This document shows, one piece after another, positions 1 through 8,369 of a DNA stretch of 63,124 nt (the stretch's first letter is position 1; every line of letters begins with the position of its first letter). The notes beneath the pieces are model-generated. The model saw only the letters and a list, made by a program, of their open reading frames with translations. It was not told the origin of the DNA and did no database searches. The stretch covers positions 371 through 63,494 of the forward strand of contig DKPO01000026.1 in NCBI GenBank assembly GCA_002471225.1, in the 5' to 3' direction. Both the position numbers and the translations under genes were made by a program. Source of the stretch: Porphyromonadaceae bacterium UBA7332 (GTDB lineage Bacteria > Bacteroidota > Bacteroidia > Bacteroidales > UBA7332).

Positions 1-136
1 GTCCCGTCCATACCGCAGAGGCGGTGAGTCAAAAGACTTGGCACTTTTTTTGTGACTCTCTCCAACCTTGTTGATTAGAAAAGTAGATCTATGCTTTATA
101 TTTTCACAAAGAAGTTTACTACTAAGAAAATTTGAA

Positions 137-290
137 GTTTTATCTGCAACATCTGCAACACACATATAAACATCTATAATACAAACAATTACTCGTTGCA
201 GATCAAATTTCATCTGCAACCATCTGCAACAAAGGAAATCCCGATCTACAAAGGGTTTCGGGAGGATGTTGCAGATGTTGCAGATAAAAC
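137..290. repeat. Perfect 23-bp inverted repeat with extra ATCTGCAAC copies
   Basis: Bases 137-159 are the exact reverse complement of 268-290. Each arm holds two tandem ATCTGCAAC-type units. Further copies of the same 9-mer lie between the arms at about 196-204 (inverted) and 211-230 (two direct). The arms enclose only 108 bases with no gene, so this is not a transposon. It resembles a multi-site protein-binding array or a large cruciform. Confidence 0.7.
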
Positions 291-619
291 ACAAAAAAAT
301 TCTTTTGTAGTGAGAGATTAAAGAGAATCGGAGATTCCCGAAATTATACGGTATATCTCAAAAAAGATACACCGTTTCTTTTAAAAGATATACCGTATCG
401 TTGCGAAGATATACGGTATCTTTTCAGAGATACGCCGTTTCTTTTGATAAATATTTCAATTGCCTTATCTGATAAAAATTACATACGTATGTAAGATTTT
501 TTTCATACGTATATAAAATATTTTTGATACGTATGTAAATACTAAAACAAAGGCTTATTTTCAAAGCCGAACTTTTAAACAAATGACTCAATCTCTTAAA
601 AGATCCGGTCGATCGTATA

Positions 620-659
620 AAAGATATAGTCTATCTATTCAGAGATTGACTATATCTTT
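620..659. repeat. 12-bp inverted repeat (hairpin)
   Basis: Bases 620-631 and 648-659 are perfect reverse complements around a 16-base spacer. There is no T-run that would make it a clear terminator, and no gene ends here. It belongs to the palindrome-rich left region. Confidence 0.55.
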
Positions 660-1106
660 CATACACCTGGTCTCTCTTTTGATCAAAATCCCTCATCTGA
701 GAATAATTTTACGATTTCATCCTACACATTCGACACAATGACCATAACAATCTGAATATAAGATATATAATATATTACACAATTCTTTAGATCCTTCACC
801 ATCCTACACCCATCCTTCACAGTTTACTGATTAAAAACCAATACATTAAAGCATCCGTGAAGGATGTGAAAGATAAAATCTGTTTTCTAATCGATACTCG
901 TACGGCAATTTAAAAATTAAATACGTATTTCACCTAATCAATATACGTATTTCGTAATCACCATATACGTGTTTCATCGATACCAAATACGTATTTCCTT
1001 TATTTGAAATAGGTATATTGTAATCGGCAACTTTACTTCATCATTTTTCAACAAAGTTGTTTAGTCAATAAACAGCTATTAATAATCTACTCATTAATTA
1101 GAGGAA

Positions 1107-1142
1107 ATAAAAAAAGCGAGATATCCGAAGATTCTCGCTTTT
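1107..1142 (-). terminator. Terminator of the tRNA-Ser gene
   Basis: A 9-bp stem (1112-1120 with 1134-1142) lies directly downstream of the tRNA on the minus strand. The minus-strand transcript continues into a run of U residues, as expected for an intrinsic terminator. Confidence 0.75.
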
Positions 1143-1143
1143 G

Positions 1144-1230
1144 CGGAGGAAGGGGGATTCGAACCCCCGGAGCCGTTTCCAGCTCGTCAGTTTAGCAAAC
1201 TGGTGGTTTAAGCCACTCACCCATCCCTCC
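1144..1230 (-). tRNA. tRNA-Ser, anticodon GCT
   Basis: Read on the minus strand, this is an 87-base class II tRNA. It has an acceptor stem starting GGAGGGA and paired with TTCCTCC, discriminator G73, a TTCGAATC T-loop, a long variable arm, and an anticodon loop with GCT between the paired CAGTT and AACTG. GCT reads the serine codons AGC and AGU. The CCA end is not encoded. A promoter lies just upstream (1259-1289) and a terminator just downstream. Confidence 0.95.
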
Positions 1231-1258
1231 TTGGCTTAGTGTTCTCTCAAACACATTG

Positions 1259-1289
1259 CAAAGATACATATTATTTTAAATTCTACAAT
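1259..1289 (-). promoter_or_regulatory. Promoter of tRNA-Ser
   Basis: On the minus strand the -7 box is TATCTTTG (1266-1259), an exact match to the Bacteroidota TAnnTTTG consensus. The -33 element is ATTG (1289-1286), 19 bases upstream. The tRNA starts at 1230, which leaves a short leader. Confidence 0.7.
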
Positions 1290-1299
1290 AGTCTGATAC

Positions 1300-1347
1300 A
1301 AAAAAAATCCTCTGTGGATAGGCCTTTCGGGCTATTCCACAGAGGAT
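1300..1347 (-). terminator. Terminator of the GH20 gene
   Basis: A 12-bp perfect stem (1307-1318 with 1336-1347) extends inward with a second small stem. On the minus strand it is followed by a run of seven T residues (1306-1300). It lies ten bases after the hexosaminidase stop codon. Confidence 0.85.
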
Positions 1348-1356
1348 CAATATGTT

Positions 1357-3657
1357 TTAATTCAAAAAAATATCATTCAATTCTTTTCCTTCCGGAGAAA
1401 GAACCTGCAATTTAAGAGATCCACCATTATTTCCATCAAAATAATATAGAGTAAGTGGATGTAAACCTTTCTTCATTGCATATTGTCCAACCACTTCTTT
1501 CGGAGCATGCGGACCATCATTATCGATTACAAGATAATCATTAATATACAGACGGCTTCCGTCATCAGACAATAATTTAAATGTGTAAATTCCATCTGAA
1601 GGAATCTCAATATAACCAGTGAACATGAGGCCTAAATGACCGGAAGCTCCTTCCGGAATAGCTATTGTATCAACATTAGAGTCTGTTAATAATTTAGCAC
1701 CTTTAGTAAAATCCTCACAATTCTTATATTGCTTTTCATAAGATTTCAAATTCAATCCTTGCTTCATATTTTCTTTAGAAACATCAGAAGACGCTGCCGG
1801 AGATTGTTTGACATAAGATGTATGAACAAACTCATCTTTAGAACCATTAGGTCTGAATGTCCGGAAAATAAAATGAGTGGTTGTATCTATTGATATCGGC
1901 CCTTCATACTTCAGTGAATTTTCATCAGGAATTCGACCATTTGTGGTATAACGAATAACGGCATGCGGGAAATCACACTTCACATCAACCTTAGCAGAAT
2001 CAGTAAAGACATTCGTAGCATGGAACCCTGTAAGATCCGGCATTCTGTAATTAACAGACATTAGATCCCATCGATCATAATGCGGCATTAATCTCTTCTT
2101 ATAATCTTCAAAATCAGCACCTGGTTTCTTACCCCAACCAATTTCGGCAGTTGCTGTCATACGTGGGAAAATCATATAAGCCAACCGTTCTTGCGATGGA
2201 ATCCATTCACACCATACGTTAGCCTGTACTCCTTTAATCAAATCTTTCTGTTCCGGAGTTAATCCATCCAATTCCGGATTAAAGTTATAGACCTTTGATA
2301 AAGTCCCCGCATCAGGACGGTAATCGAAGTAGAAGTATTCATTCGGAGTAAGAATAGATTCATTTCCATTCTCTGCAGCTTGATTAACAGCATCCTTCAC
2401 CCAACTTCTCCACCACATGATAGTAGATGTCTCAGAAAGTCCGCCTTCGATAATCTCATCCCAACCAATCAACTTTTTGCCTTTACTGTTGAGATAATCC
2501 TCCATTTGATGAACGAACCAGGATTGTAGCTCCTCTTCATTCTTCAAACCCTGATCTTTGATTCTCTTTTGGCAATTAGGACATTTTTTCCAGTTGATTT
2601 TCTCAACCTCATCAGCTCCTAAGTGATAATATTCATAGGGAAATAGTGGCATGATTTCATCATATACATTCTGACAAAACTCTATAACCTCATCTTTTCC
2701 CGGACAAATTGGTGCTGAAAACACATTTCCCCAACCTGCTTGATTAAAGCATGAAATATTAGGATAATTAGCAATTGCAGCGCTAAAATGCCCCGGCATA
2801 TCTATCTCCGGTATTACATCAATCCCTAATTTAGAAGCATAACTCACAACATCTTTAATTTGCTCCTGAGTATAGTATCCTCCATAAAGAGTATCACCGG
2901 CAACAACTTTCAGATGTTCTTCAGGAATATTAAAATCCGGATTATCTTCATGTCTGGCATAATAAAGACAGCTTTTATCATGAGAATTGAATTTTCTCCA
3001 TGCTCCTTTCTCTGTCAAAAGTGGATATTGTTTGATCTCAATACGCCATCCTTGATCATCAGTCAAGTGCCAGTGGAACTTATTCATTTTGTAAAGAGAC
3101 ATCCAATCCAATAACTCTTTTACCTCTTCAACTGAATAAAAATGACGAGATACATCTAACATCATTCCTCGCCATTGGTAAGTCGGATTATCTTTTATAT
3201 CAATTATCGGCAACGTAATTTGATTATGACGGGATAGGCCTTTTTCCAACTCAATAGCAGGGGGTAACAACTGACGCAATGTCTGAATACCCGAAATAAC
3301 ACCTTCATAAGATTGCCCGATAATCTCTACACTCTCTTTATCAATAGACAATGTATACCCATTTTTCTCCGGCATCATTGAATCAACAGACAAATTGATT
3401 CCCTGAATTGTTCCATTCACCGGTTTAATATCCCAACCCGTTGAGCGATTGATCATTTCAGAGACAAGTTCAGCAGCGGGAAGAAGGTCCGGCTGAGCAT
3501 AGCCTACAGGAGTTGTGGCTTTGATTGTATAAACGCCTCTGACAGGAGACATCTCTTTAACTTGTGGCACGAGAGCTATTTCCCGTTCAAATTTATCCGT
3601 TGAGCAACTTGCAAAGAGTAAACCCAGACAAGCGCCGAGAATAAGTTTTTTGTTCAT
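1357..3657 (-). CDS. GH20 beta-N-acetylhexosaminidase lipoprotein with C-terminal PA14 domain
   Basis: The likely role is removal of terminal beta-linked N-acetylhexosamines from glycans such as host glycoconjugates, chitin oligomers or wall fragments. The 766-residue protein starts with a lipoprotein signal ending at Cys18, so it is tethered to the envelope. An N-terminal GH20b-like domain precedes the TIM barrel, in which HLGADEV (about residue 348) carries the GH20 Asp-Glu catalytic pair. A segment resembling the chitobiase C-terminal region follows. Residues about 629-766 form a PA14-like domain (DGIYTFKLLSDDGSRLYIND). The start at 3657 was chosen because the 36 extra in-frame residues upstream lie over the leader and promoter, while this Met begins a clean signal peptide. 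The gene has its own promoter (3763-3793) and a strong terminator. Confidence 0.93.
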   Translation of the reverse strand: MNKKLILGACLGLLFASCSTDKFEREIALVPQVKEMSPVRGVYTIKATTPVGYAQPDLLPAAELVSEMINRSTGWDIKPVNGTIQGINLSVDSMMPEKNGYTLSIDKESVEIIGQSYEGVISGIQTLRQLLPPAIELEKGLSRHNQITLPIIDIKDNPTYQWRGMMLDVSRHFYSVEEVKELLDWMSLYKMNKFHWHLTDDQGWRIEIKQYPLLTEKGAWRKFNSHDKSCLYYARHEDNPDFNIPEEHLKVVAGDTLYGGYYTQEQIKDVVSYASKLGIDVIPEIDMPGHFSAAIANYPNISCFNQAGWGNVFSAPICPGKDEVIEFCQNVYDEIMPLFPYEYYHLGADEVEKINWKKCPNCQKRIKDQGLKNEEELQSWFVHQMEDYLNSKGKKLIGWDEIIEGGLSETSTIMWWRSWVKDAVNQAAENGNESILTPNEYFYFDYRPDAGTLSKVYNFNPELDGLTPEQKDLIKGVQANVWCEWIPSQERLAYMIFPRMTATAEIGWGKKPGADFEDYKKRLMPHYDRWDLMSVNYRMPDLTGFHATNVFTDSAKVDVKCDFPHAVIRYTTNGRIPDENSLKYEGPISIDTTTHFIFRTFRPNGSKDEFVHTSYVKQSPAASSDVSKENMKQGLNLKSYEKQYKNCEDFTKGAKLLTDSNVDTIAIPEGASGHLGLMFTGYIEIPSDGIYTFKLLSDDGSRLYINDYLVIDNDGPHAPKEVVGQYAMKKGLHPLTLYYFDGNNGGSLKLQVLSPEGKELNDIFLN

Positions 3658-3714
3658 CCTTCTTAAATTAATTAATATCGTATGGTTATATAATTCTGTT
3701 ATTGTGGTAACGCA

Positions 3715-3753
3715 AAAGAGATGCAGAATAATTAAAAAATGCTGCATCTCTTT
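3715..3753 (-). promoter_or_regulatory. Stem-loop at the 5' end of the GH20 transcript
   Basis: A 12-bp perfect stem (3715-3726 with 3742-3753) with a 15-base loop lies immediately downstream of the predicted transcription start of the hexosaminidase gene. Only four T residues follow it. It may act as terminator for the upstream amidase gene, as a 5' stabilising structure for the GH20 mRNA, or as an attenuator. Confidence 0.55.
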
Positions 3754-3762
3754 AATTTTGAA

Positions 3763-3793
3763 CAAAGATATTAAATATTATTTGTTAAGCAAA
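3763..3793 (-). promoter_or_regulatory. Consensus promoter of the GH20 gene
   Basis: On the minus strand a TTTG -33 element (3793-3790), exactly 19 bases of spacer, and a TATCTTTG -7 box (3770-3763) match the Bacteroidota primary sigma-factor promoter fully. It overlaps the last codons of the upstream amidase gene, so the hexosaminidase can be transcribed independently. Confidence 0.8.
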
Positions 3794-6786
3794 AAGTTAA
3801 TCAACTGAATCATAAGTTGATCTCTATCTTCAGATAAGCGAATTGTTTCAAAAGGAAATCCTAAAACAATTGTTCGGTAATTCTTACCCGGATAAGCTAT
3901 AGCTGCGCTTACATTTGAATCTGTATAGCGCATAAAAGTAAATGCCTCTTTTGAAGAGGGTTCTATACCGTCAGGACTTTCTGTCGAATAAAAATCTTTA
4001 TTTGGCTCATTATAAAACGTATAAACACTCTTATTCAGTTTCATTGGAGAAGATACAGCCTTTACGCTTCCCTGAATAGAAGCATGGTCAGTCCTCCATG
4101 TATACTTCAGTTGTTTCTCAGCAAACGAACGTCTAGCGGGATCATCAGTAAGTCCATTCCAAATATCCGTTCCTACATAAGCTCCACTTACTAAAACATT
4201 CCCTCCCTGACTAATATATCGCTTTACAGCTTCTTGCATTGGCAAACTAAAAACCTGAAACTCATTAGGCATACTTCCTTTCCCAATTTGTATTTCACGC
4301 TCTTTCCCTAAAATCAAATCAACGATTTTATATGAATTCGTTTTAAAATCAGGATTCATAAATACCTCATCACTTACAGAGACGTAGGACATGCCTGCTT
4401 TAGCTATTGACCTACCATGTAGTGAAGGATAATCAAAAGTATTACCAGCTACAGGTTTTCCAGCAAAATCATTATAAGAAGCCCCAAAACCCGGGTTATC
4501 ATCATCAACCCAAGCTTCTGATCGTCTAAACTCATATTGCTTTCCAATGTAATCAATACTTCTGTGATCGGGTACACCAAAGTCTATATCTGACATGAAG
4601 CCACCAAATGTCGAATCTTTTGTAGCAAAACTACCCGGTGCAGATACTCTATTAAAACCATTTACAATCAGCATTACACCTTTACTGTTCGGTGCCTGAT
4701 AGGCTGATAGAATCTCTGAAGGGAAACTAACCCCGCCTGCATTAAGCGCTGCTACCTTAAAATCATAATGATGTCCCGTTTCAACAGGGATCTGTACAGC
4801 TGTACTTTCAACTACTTTTCCCTGATTAAAAGCACCATTATCAATACGTGTATAAATAATATACTTCGTTGGTTTAGCGGTAGGCTCACTGCTATCAAAA
4901 GTTGGCTCCCAACTAAGTTCTATTTTATTTCTTTCTGCGAAAGTACAAGAGAAGCTATTTACCGGTAAAGGTAGTACAACATAATCTTTATTTTCACGAG
5001 AAGCTATAAATTTCAGCATGCCTTTATATATAGCTCTGGACACAGTAAAACGAAAACGAGGATCTAATCCGTAACGCATATCTGCAAGATTTTGATGCGA
5101 CAGCAACTCCAGAAGCATGGTCGGCACTTCTCCTACTCTGGCTTCGCTATAAGATTTATTCCACATTGCTCTTCGCGTAAAATCAGGATCAAACTGAGTC
5201 CGGACATCTTCAATGATTTCAGATTGAATAATGTCAGTCAGATCTCTTGCAGCCATACGCGATGTTCCATCAGCATATTTTCCTTTATTATGTTTTGTAT
5301 AATAAATACCTAGTGTTCCTACAATTGAGTCTGTCATTGAAGTTCCCGCATCTGAATGGAATGCAAATGCAAGATCAATTGGTATATTCAGACCCGCACT
5401 ATCAGGAAGAACACGGGAACCTCCCGACAAATAGTTCACCCACGCGCCTCTTGATGAAAAATCATCTATGTAATCATTGTCACCATTTTTAGGCGAATAA
5501 ACTTTGTAGGGTATCCCGGCCCATTGCATCCAATAACGTGCGCCCTCTGTAAAACGAGGCATACCACTAGTTTCGCCTTGAATATCAGAAGCATTTAAAA
5601 CTTTACCATTTTCTAATTTAACCTTTTGTGTGCTTCGGGCGATATTTCCCATACCTCCCCCGATTTTAACCGCATCAGCACTCACTATTCTATTCGCTTC
5701 TTTGGAAAAATTAGACAATGTTATCATCGATTTCTGAGGATCACCCGGTTTAAAAGGAAACGTCCCTAAGTAAACCCATGTATTTCCGCCCATACGCTGA
5801 TTCACTTTAAACTCTGTTTTACCTCCTGCATGATGAACTGTATATAAGGCATCTGTAGGGCTTGCGGGTAAAGATTTATAGGAAACATAAACAGCATACT
5901 CTCCCGGATCTGTTATTTCTGCTTTCCACATTGCTTTACTATCAGCCTCTTTATGAGTAGTAGACATGACATAACGATAATCACCCATATCAAAAGGATT
6001 CTCACCATCAACATATGAAGATTTAATATGAGCAAATCCACCTTTGGTTCCTGGTTTCCATTTTTCTTTGCCTTCTACTTCAATATATTTACAGTTTTCA
6101 CTCGAATTATCTTTATCAATAATGAATTCTGTTGTATTTATATCACGCTCCCGGGGCAATATAGTCACAGCCCCTGCATTTTCAAGCATAGGAACCAAAT
6201 AAGGCAAAACAAAACTTTGAGTGAATAAATCTTCGACTGTTTGAAAATATCTGGCTCGCTGCCATTCCCATCTGTCTAGTTTTCTTTCAAAATATAACCC
6301 ATGACTTTGCCAGAGAGCAATATGATTACCTTCAAGACCTTCCGTTATTTTATACGGTAGCGACTTATTACGCACCAAAGCCGGTTGATGAGACGGATTT
6401 AGCAACATCCGTGATTTATCTTTAGCTCTGATTTTGCGTAATGCATTCGGAATATAATACCCTAAATCTTTACCTTCTACAGTCATTACTAAATCCAATT
6501 TCGCCAAATTTGCAGGTAACATCTTTTTCGTCTCTGCATACAAAGAGTCTATTGAGCTTTTACGATGTGGAATATTTGCAAAAGAATCTGACAAGCGTAA
6601 AGAGAGTTTATTGCTGTTTCTATCAGCAGAATAAGATACGATCTTAGCTCTTCCCGATGTCGGATATTTTTTCATTGTTGCATTTAACAATGAATCAACA
6701 CGTGCTCGCCAATTATCACCATTGCGGCTTTGAGCCGAAACATTGAGCGATAAAAGAATAGCGAGCGAAATCAAGCTGTTTTTCAT
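3778..6786 (-). CDS. Secreted N-acetylmuramoyl-L-alanine amidase-like protein with golvesin/xanthan-lyase-type and FnIII domains
   Basis: This 1002-residue secreted protein has a signal peptide ending near SAQS. Homologues are often labelled xanthan lyase, but the core looks like a zinc amidase of the Amidase_3 type: a first half around residues 140-200 (SHGLYFERKLDRWEWQ), a second histidine in FAFHSDAG near residue 475, and a late glutamate in MLLELLSHQN near residue 559. Between these halves, at about 219-378, sits a beta-rich segment resembling the golvesin/xanthan-lyase carbohydrate-binding domain. A fibronectin type III segment follows (about 605-698), then a C-terminal domain of about 300 residues with no known catalytic motif. 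The likely role is cleavage or binding of peptidoglycan in the periplasm or outside. It is the last gene of an operon with the CPBP protease and the nitroreductase, 21 bases after the former. Confidence 0.75.
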   Translation of the reverse strand: MKNSLISLAILLSLNVSAQSRNGDNWRARVDSLLNATMKKYPTSGRAKIVSYSADRNSNKLSLRLSDSFANIPHRKSSIDSLYAETKKMLPANLAKLDLVMTVEGKDLGYYIPNALRKIRAKDKSRMLLNPSHQPALVRNKSLPYKITEGLEGNHIALWQSHGLYFERKLDRWEWQRARYFQTVEDLFTQSFVLPYLVPMLENAGAVTILPRERDINTTEFIIDKDNSSENCKYIEVEGKEKWKPGTKGGFAHIKSSYVDGENPFDMGDYRYVMSTTHKEADSKAMWKAEITDPGEYAVYVSYKSLPASPTDALYTVHHAGGKTEFKVNQRMGGNTWVYLGTFPFKPGDPQKSMITLSNFSKEANRIVSADAVKIGGGMGNIARSTQKVKLENGKVLNASDIQGETSGMPRFTEGARYWMQWAGIPYKVYSPKNGDNDYIDDFSSRGAWVNYLSGGSRVLPDSAGLNIPIDLAFAFHSDAGTSMTDSIVGTLGIYYTKHNKGKYADGTSRMAARDLTDIIQSEIIEDVRTQFDPDFTRRAMWNKSYSEARVGEVPTMLLELLSHQNLADMRYGLDPRFRFTVSRAIYKGMLKFIASRENKDYVVLPLPVNSFSCTFAERNKIELSWEPTFDSSEPTAKPTKYIIYTRIDNGAFNQGKVVESTAVQIPVETGHHYDFKVAALNAGGVSFPSEILSAYQAPNSKGVMLIVNGFNRVSAPGSFATKDSTFGGFMSDIDFGVPDHRSIDYIGKQYEFRRSEAWVDDDNPGFGASYNDFAGKPVAGNTFDYPSLHGRSIAKAGMSYVSVSDEVFMNPDFKTNSYKIVDLILGKEREIQIGKGSMPNEFQVFSLPMQEAVKRYISQGGNVLVSGAYVGTDIWNGLTDDPARRSFAEKQLKYTWRTDHASIQGSVKAVSSPMKLNKSVYTFYNEPNKDFYSTESPDGIEPSSKEAFTFMRYTDSNVSAAIAYPGKNYRTIVLGFPFETIRLSEDRDQLMIQLINFLLNK

Positions 6787-6807
6787 TTGAATTCAGTTAA
6801 TCAAAGA

Positions 6808-7686
6808 TTAAACAATAGATTGTTTATCGATTCGTTCTCTTCGGAAAGAACGTATAAGCAAACGTAATAAAAAAGCACTTATAAATACACTGGCAATTAA
6901 TACAATTCCTCTCGGATTCAAATAATGACTCTCGTCTACCTCGTATACGTTGTCTAAATGAATTTGTATGATAGCTATCAGATTATTAACAGCATGAGCA
7001 ATTATTGGTAATATCAGTGATTTAGAGGCATAAACGAGATATCCTAACAACAATCCTAATAACAACCGCGCAAAAAAGCCATAAAACTGAAAGTGGATTG
7101 CACTGAATATAATCGCAATAACAACAATTGCTACCCACGGACGCTTCGTCTCATTAAGAAGAATACGCTGTAATGCCCCTCTGAAGAAAGCTTCTTCACC
7201 GATAGCTGTCAAAACTGAGACTAATAAGACATTCAACAAGAACACTCCGATCGAATCGGTTGTCAATATCAAACTAATGTTCTGCTCTGCATTACTTTCC
7301 ATTGAACGCAATATTGCTTCCAGTCCTGATAAACAATCTGGTAAAACAATCTGATTATTTAAATATACGACCCATGACAGGAAAGGTTGTAACGCAATCA
7401 TCAGTACAATTGTGTAAGCGATATTCTGCAAACTTACGCTTCTATCAAGATATAGATATGCTTTCCAATCAGAAGAAAATAAATAAGCTCCTAAAAAAGA
7501 TGGAATAATAAATAAGCCCAACAATGACAAAAACTGGACACTACGGTATAGTGTCGATTTCTCAATATTCATTTGAGCAAGTATACCCGTAAAGACAGAT
7601 GCCATACAAAGTCCCAAGAGCATAAGAACTATCAAAACCAGAATTTTCTTCATTGAAGAATAATTCTCAAAAACCCCCTTAATCAT
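6808..7686 (-). CDS. CPBP family intramembrane metalloprotease (CAAX/Abi type)
   Basis: This is a 292-residue polytopic membrane protein with about eight hydrophobic segments. It shows the conserved glutamate motif GEEAFFRGALQ near residue 164, FSAIHFQFYG near 197, and a later HAVNN motif, which together form the metal site of the CPBP/Rce1 family. Bacterial members cut membrane-bound substrates that are mostly unknown. The start at 7686 lies ten bases after the nitroreductase stop. An internal Met 11 codons later (7653) is a reasonable alternative because it begins directly at the first hydrophobic stretch. The gene is the middle one of a three-gene operon. Confidence 0.88.
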   Translation of the reverse strand: MIKGVFENYSSMKKILVLIVLMLLGLCMASVFTGILAQMNIEKSTLYRSVQFLSLLGLFIIPSFLGAYLFSSDWKAYLYLDRSVSLQNIAYTIVLMIALQPFLSWVVYLNNQIVLPDCLSGLEAILRSMESNAEQNISLILTTDSIGVFLLNVLLVSVLTAIGEEAFFRGALQRILLNETKRPWVAIVVIAIIFSAIHFQFYGFFARLLLGLLLGYLVYASKSLILPIIAHAVNNLIAIIQIHLDNVYEVDESHYLNPRGIVLIASVFISAFLLRLLIRSFRRERIDKQSIV

Positions 7687-7696
7687 ATTCTAGCTA

Positions 7697-8263
7697 TTAA
7701 ATCAATACTTCTTCAATACTTCTTTTAGGCACATGATGTATACCATCTTCCGATCTCCAGTAACGGATATTATTATCCTCTACTTTCTCAATCACGACTT
7801 GTTCTACAGGCTTACCTAATGCCAAAACGTAACGAATCTCATATCGTTTATCAATAGCTAGCTCCTGTGATAAAGCTTCTTTATTTATTGACCCGATAAT
7901 ACAGCCCCCCAACCCTATCTCAACAGCTCCGAAAAGCATTGCTTGCAGAGCTAATCCATCATCGCAAAATATATCATCAGCCAACTCAGTATCTTTCATC
8001 ACAATAATGTATGCGGTTGGTCTTTCCGACTCTTCCGGACCCGCCCAATCTTTAAGATAACCTGCCCAACCTAATTTTGGGAATACAATATCACACTCCT
8101 TTTTAGTATATACTATTTTATATTTTAACGGTTGCATATTGCGGGCTGACGGTGTTAAGCGTCCTATATTTACAAGTTGAAGCAATTCATTTTTATATAT
8201 ATCATAACTTGCATCGAAACGTCTGTAACTACGACACTTCAAAATCATTTCTTGTATATTCAT
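7697..8263 (-). CDS. Nitroreductase family flavoprotein
   Basis: This 188-residue protein belongs to the FMN-dependent nitroreductase family, whose members reduce nitro compounds, quinones or flavins with NAD(P)H. The N-terminal CRSYRRFDAS stretch is the usual phosphate-binding arginine region, and GLGGCIIGSINKE and the LALGKPVE strand near residue 145 are typical of the fold. The size fits the short one-domain subgroup. The true substrate cannot be read from the sequence. It is the first gene of the nitroreductase-CPBP-amidase operon. An upstream TATATTTG box (8302-8295, minus strand) could be its -7 element. Confidence 0.88.
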   Translation of the reverse strand: MNIQEMILKCRSYRRFDASYDIYKNELLQLVNIGRLTPSARNMQPLKYKIVYTKKECDIVFPKLGWAGYLKDWAGPEESERPTAYIIVMKDTELADDIFCDDGLALQAMLFGAVEIGLGGCIIGSINKEALSQELAIDKRYEIRYVLALGKPVEQVVIEKVEDNNIRYWRSEDGIHHVPKRSIEEVLI

Positions 8264-8335
8264 AAGAGTTTAAAAGGTAGATAATTTTATATTACAAATA
8301 TAAAAAAGTTAGGGAAATATAAGTGGATTATACCA

Positions 8336-8365
8336 AAAAAGGTATCTCAGTTGAGATACCTTTTT
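8336..8365 (-). terminator. Terminator after mscS-like gene
   Basis: A 14-bp nearly perfect palindrome (8336-8349 with 8352-8365) with A/T runs on both sides lies five bases after the MscS stop. It is a strong intrinsic terminator on the minus strand and separates the FadL/MscS unit from the nitroreductase operon. Confidence 0.85.
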
Positions 8366-8369
8366 ATAT

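Larger units (their letters stand above)
1..1106. other. Gene-free, palindrome-rich intergenic region
   Basis: No credible open reading frame was found on either strand. The region holds several families of short inverted and repeated motifs: ATCTGCAAC copies at 137-290, ATACGGTAT-type motifs at about 345-440, TACGTAT palindromes at about 482-535 and 920-1000, a long stem at 620-659, and a CATCCTTCAC inverted pair at 811-866. The AT content is high. The function is unknown. It could be a regulatory or replication-related region, or the flank of a gene lying to the left of the window. The adjacent tRNA gene makes an integrated-element boundary possible, but no integrase is visible. Confidence 0.6.

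Noticed and set aside
137..290. 23-bp inverted repeats as ends of an insertion sequence
   Set aside because: Only 108 bases lie between them and no transposase is present.
137..540. Repeated short motifs as a CRISPR array
   Set aside because: Repeats are short, occur in both orientations and have irregular spacing; no cas genes are present.
3778..6786. Polysaccharide (xanthan) lyase
   Set aside because: No lyase catalytic domain is visible; only the carbohydrate-binding-like part recalls xanthan lyase, while the core fits an amidase.
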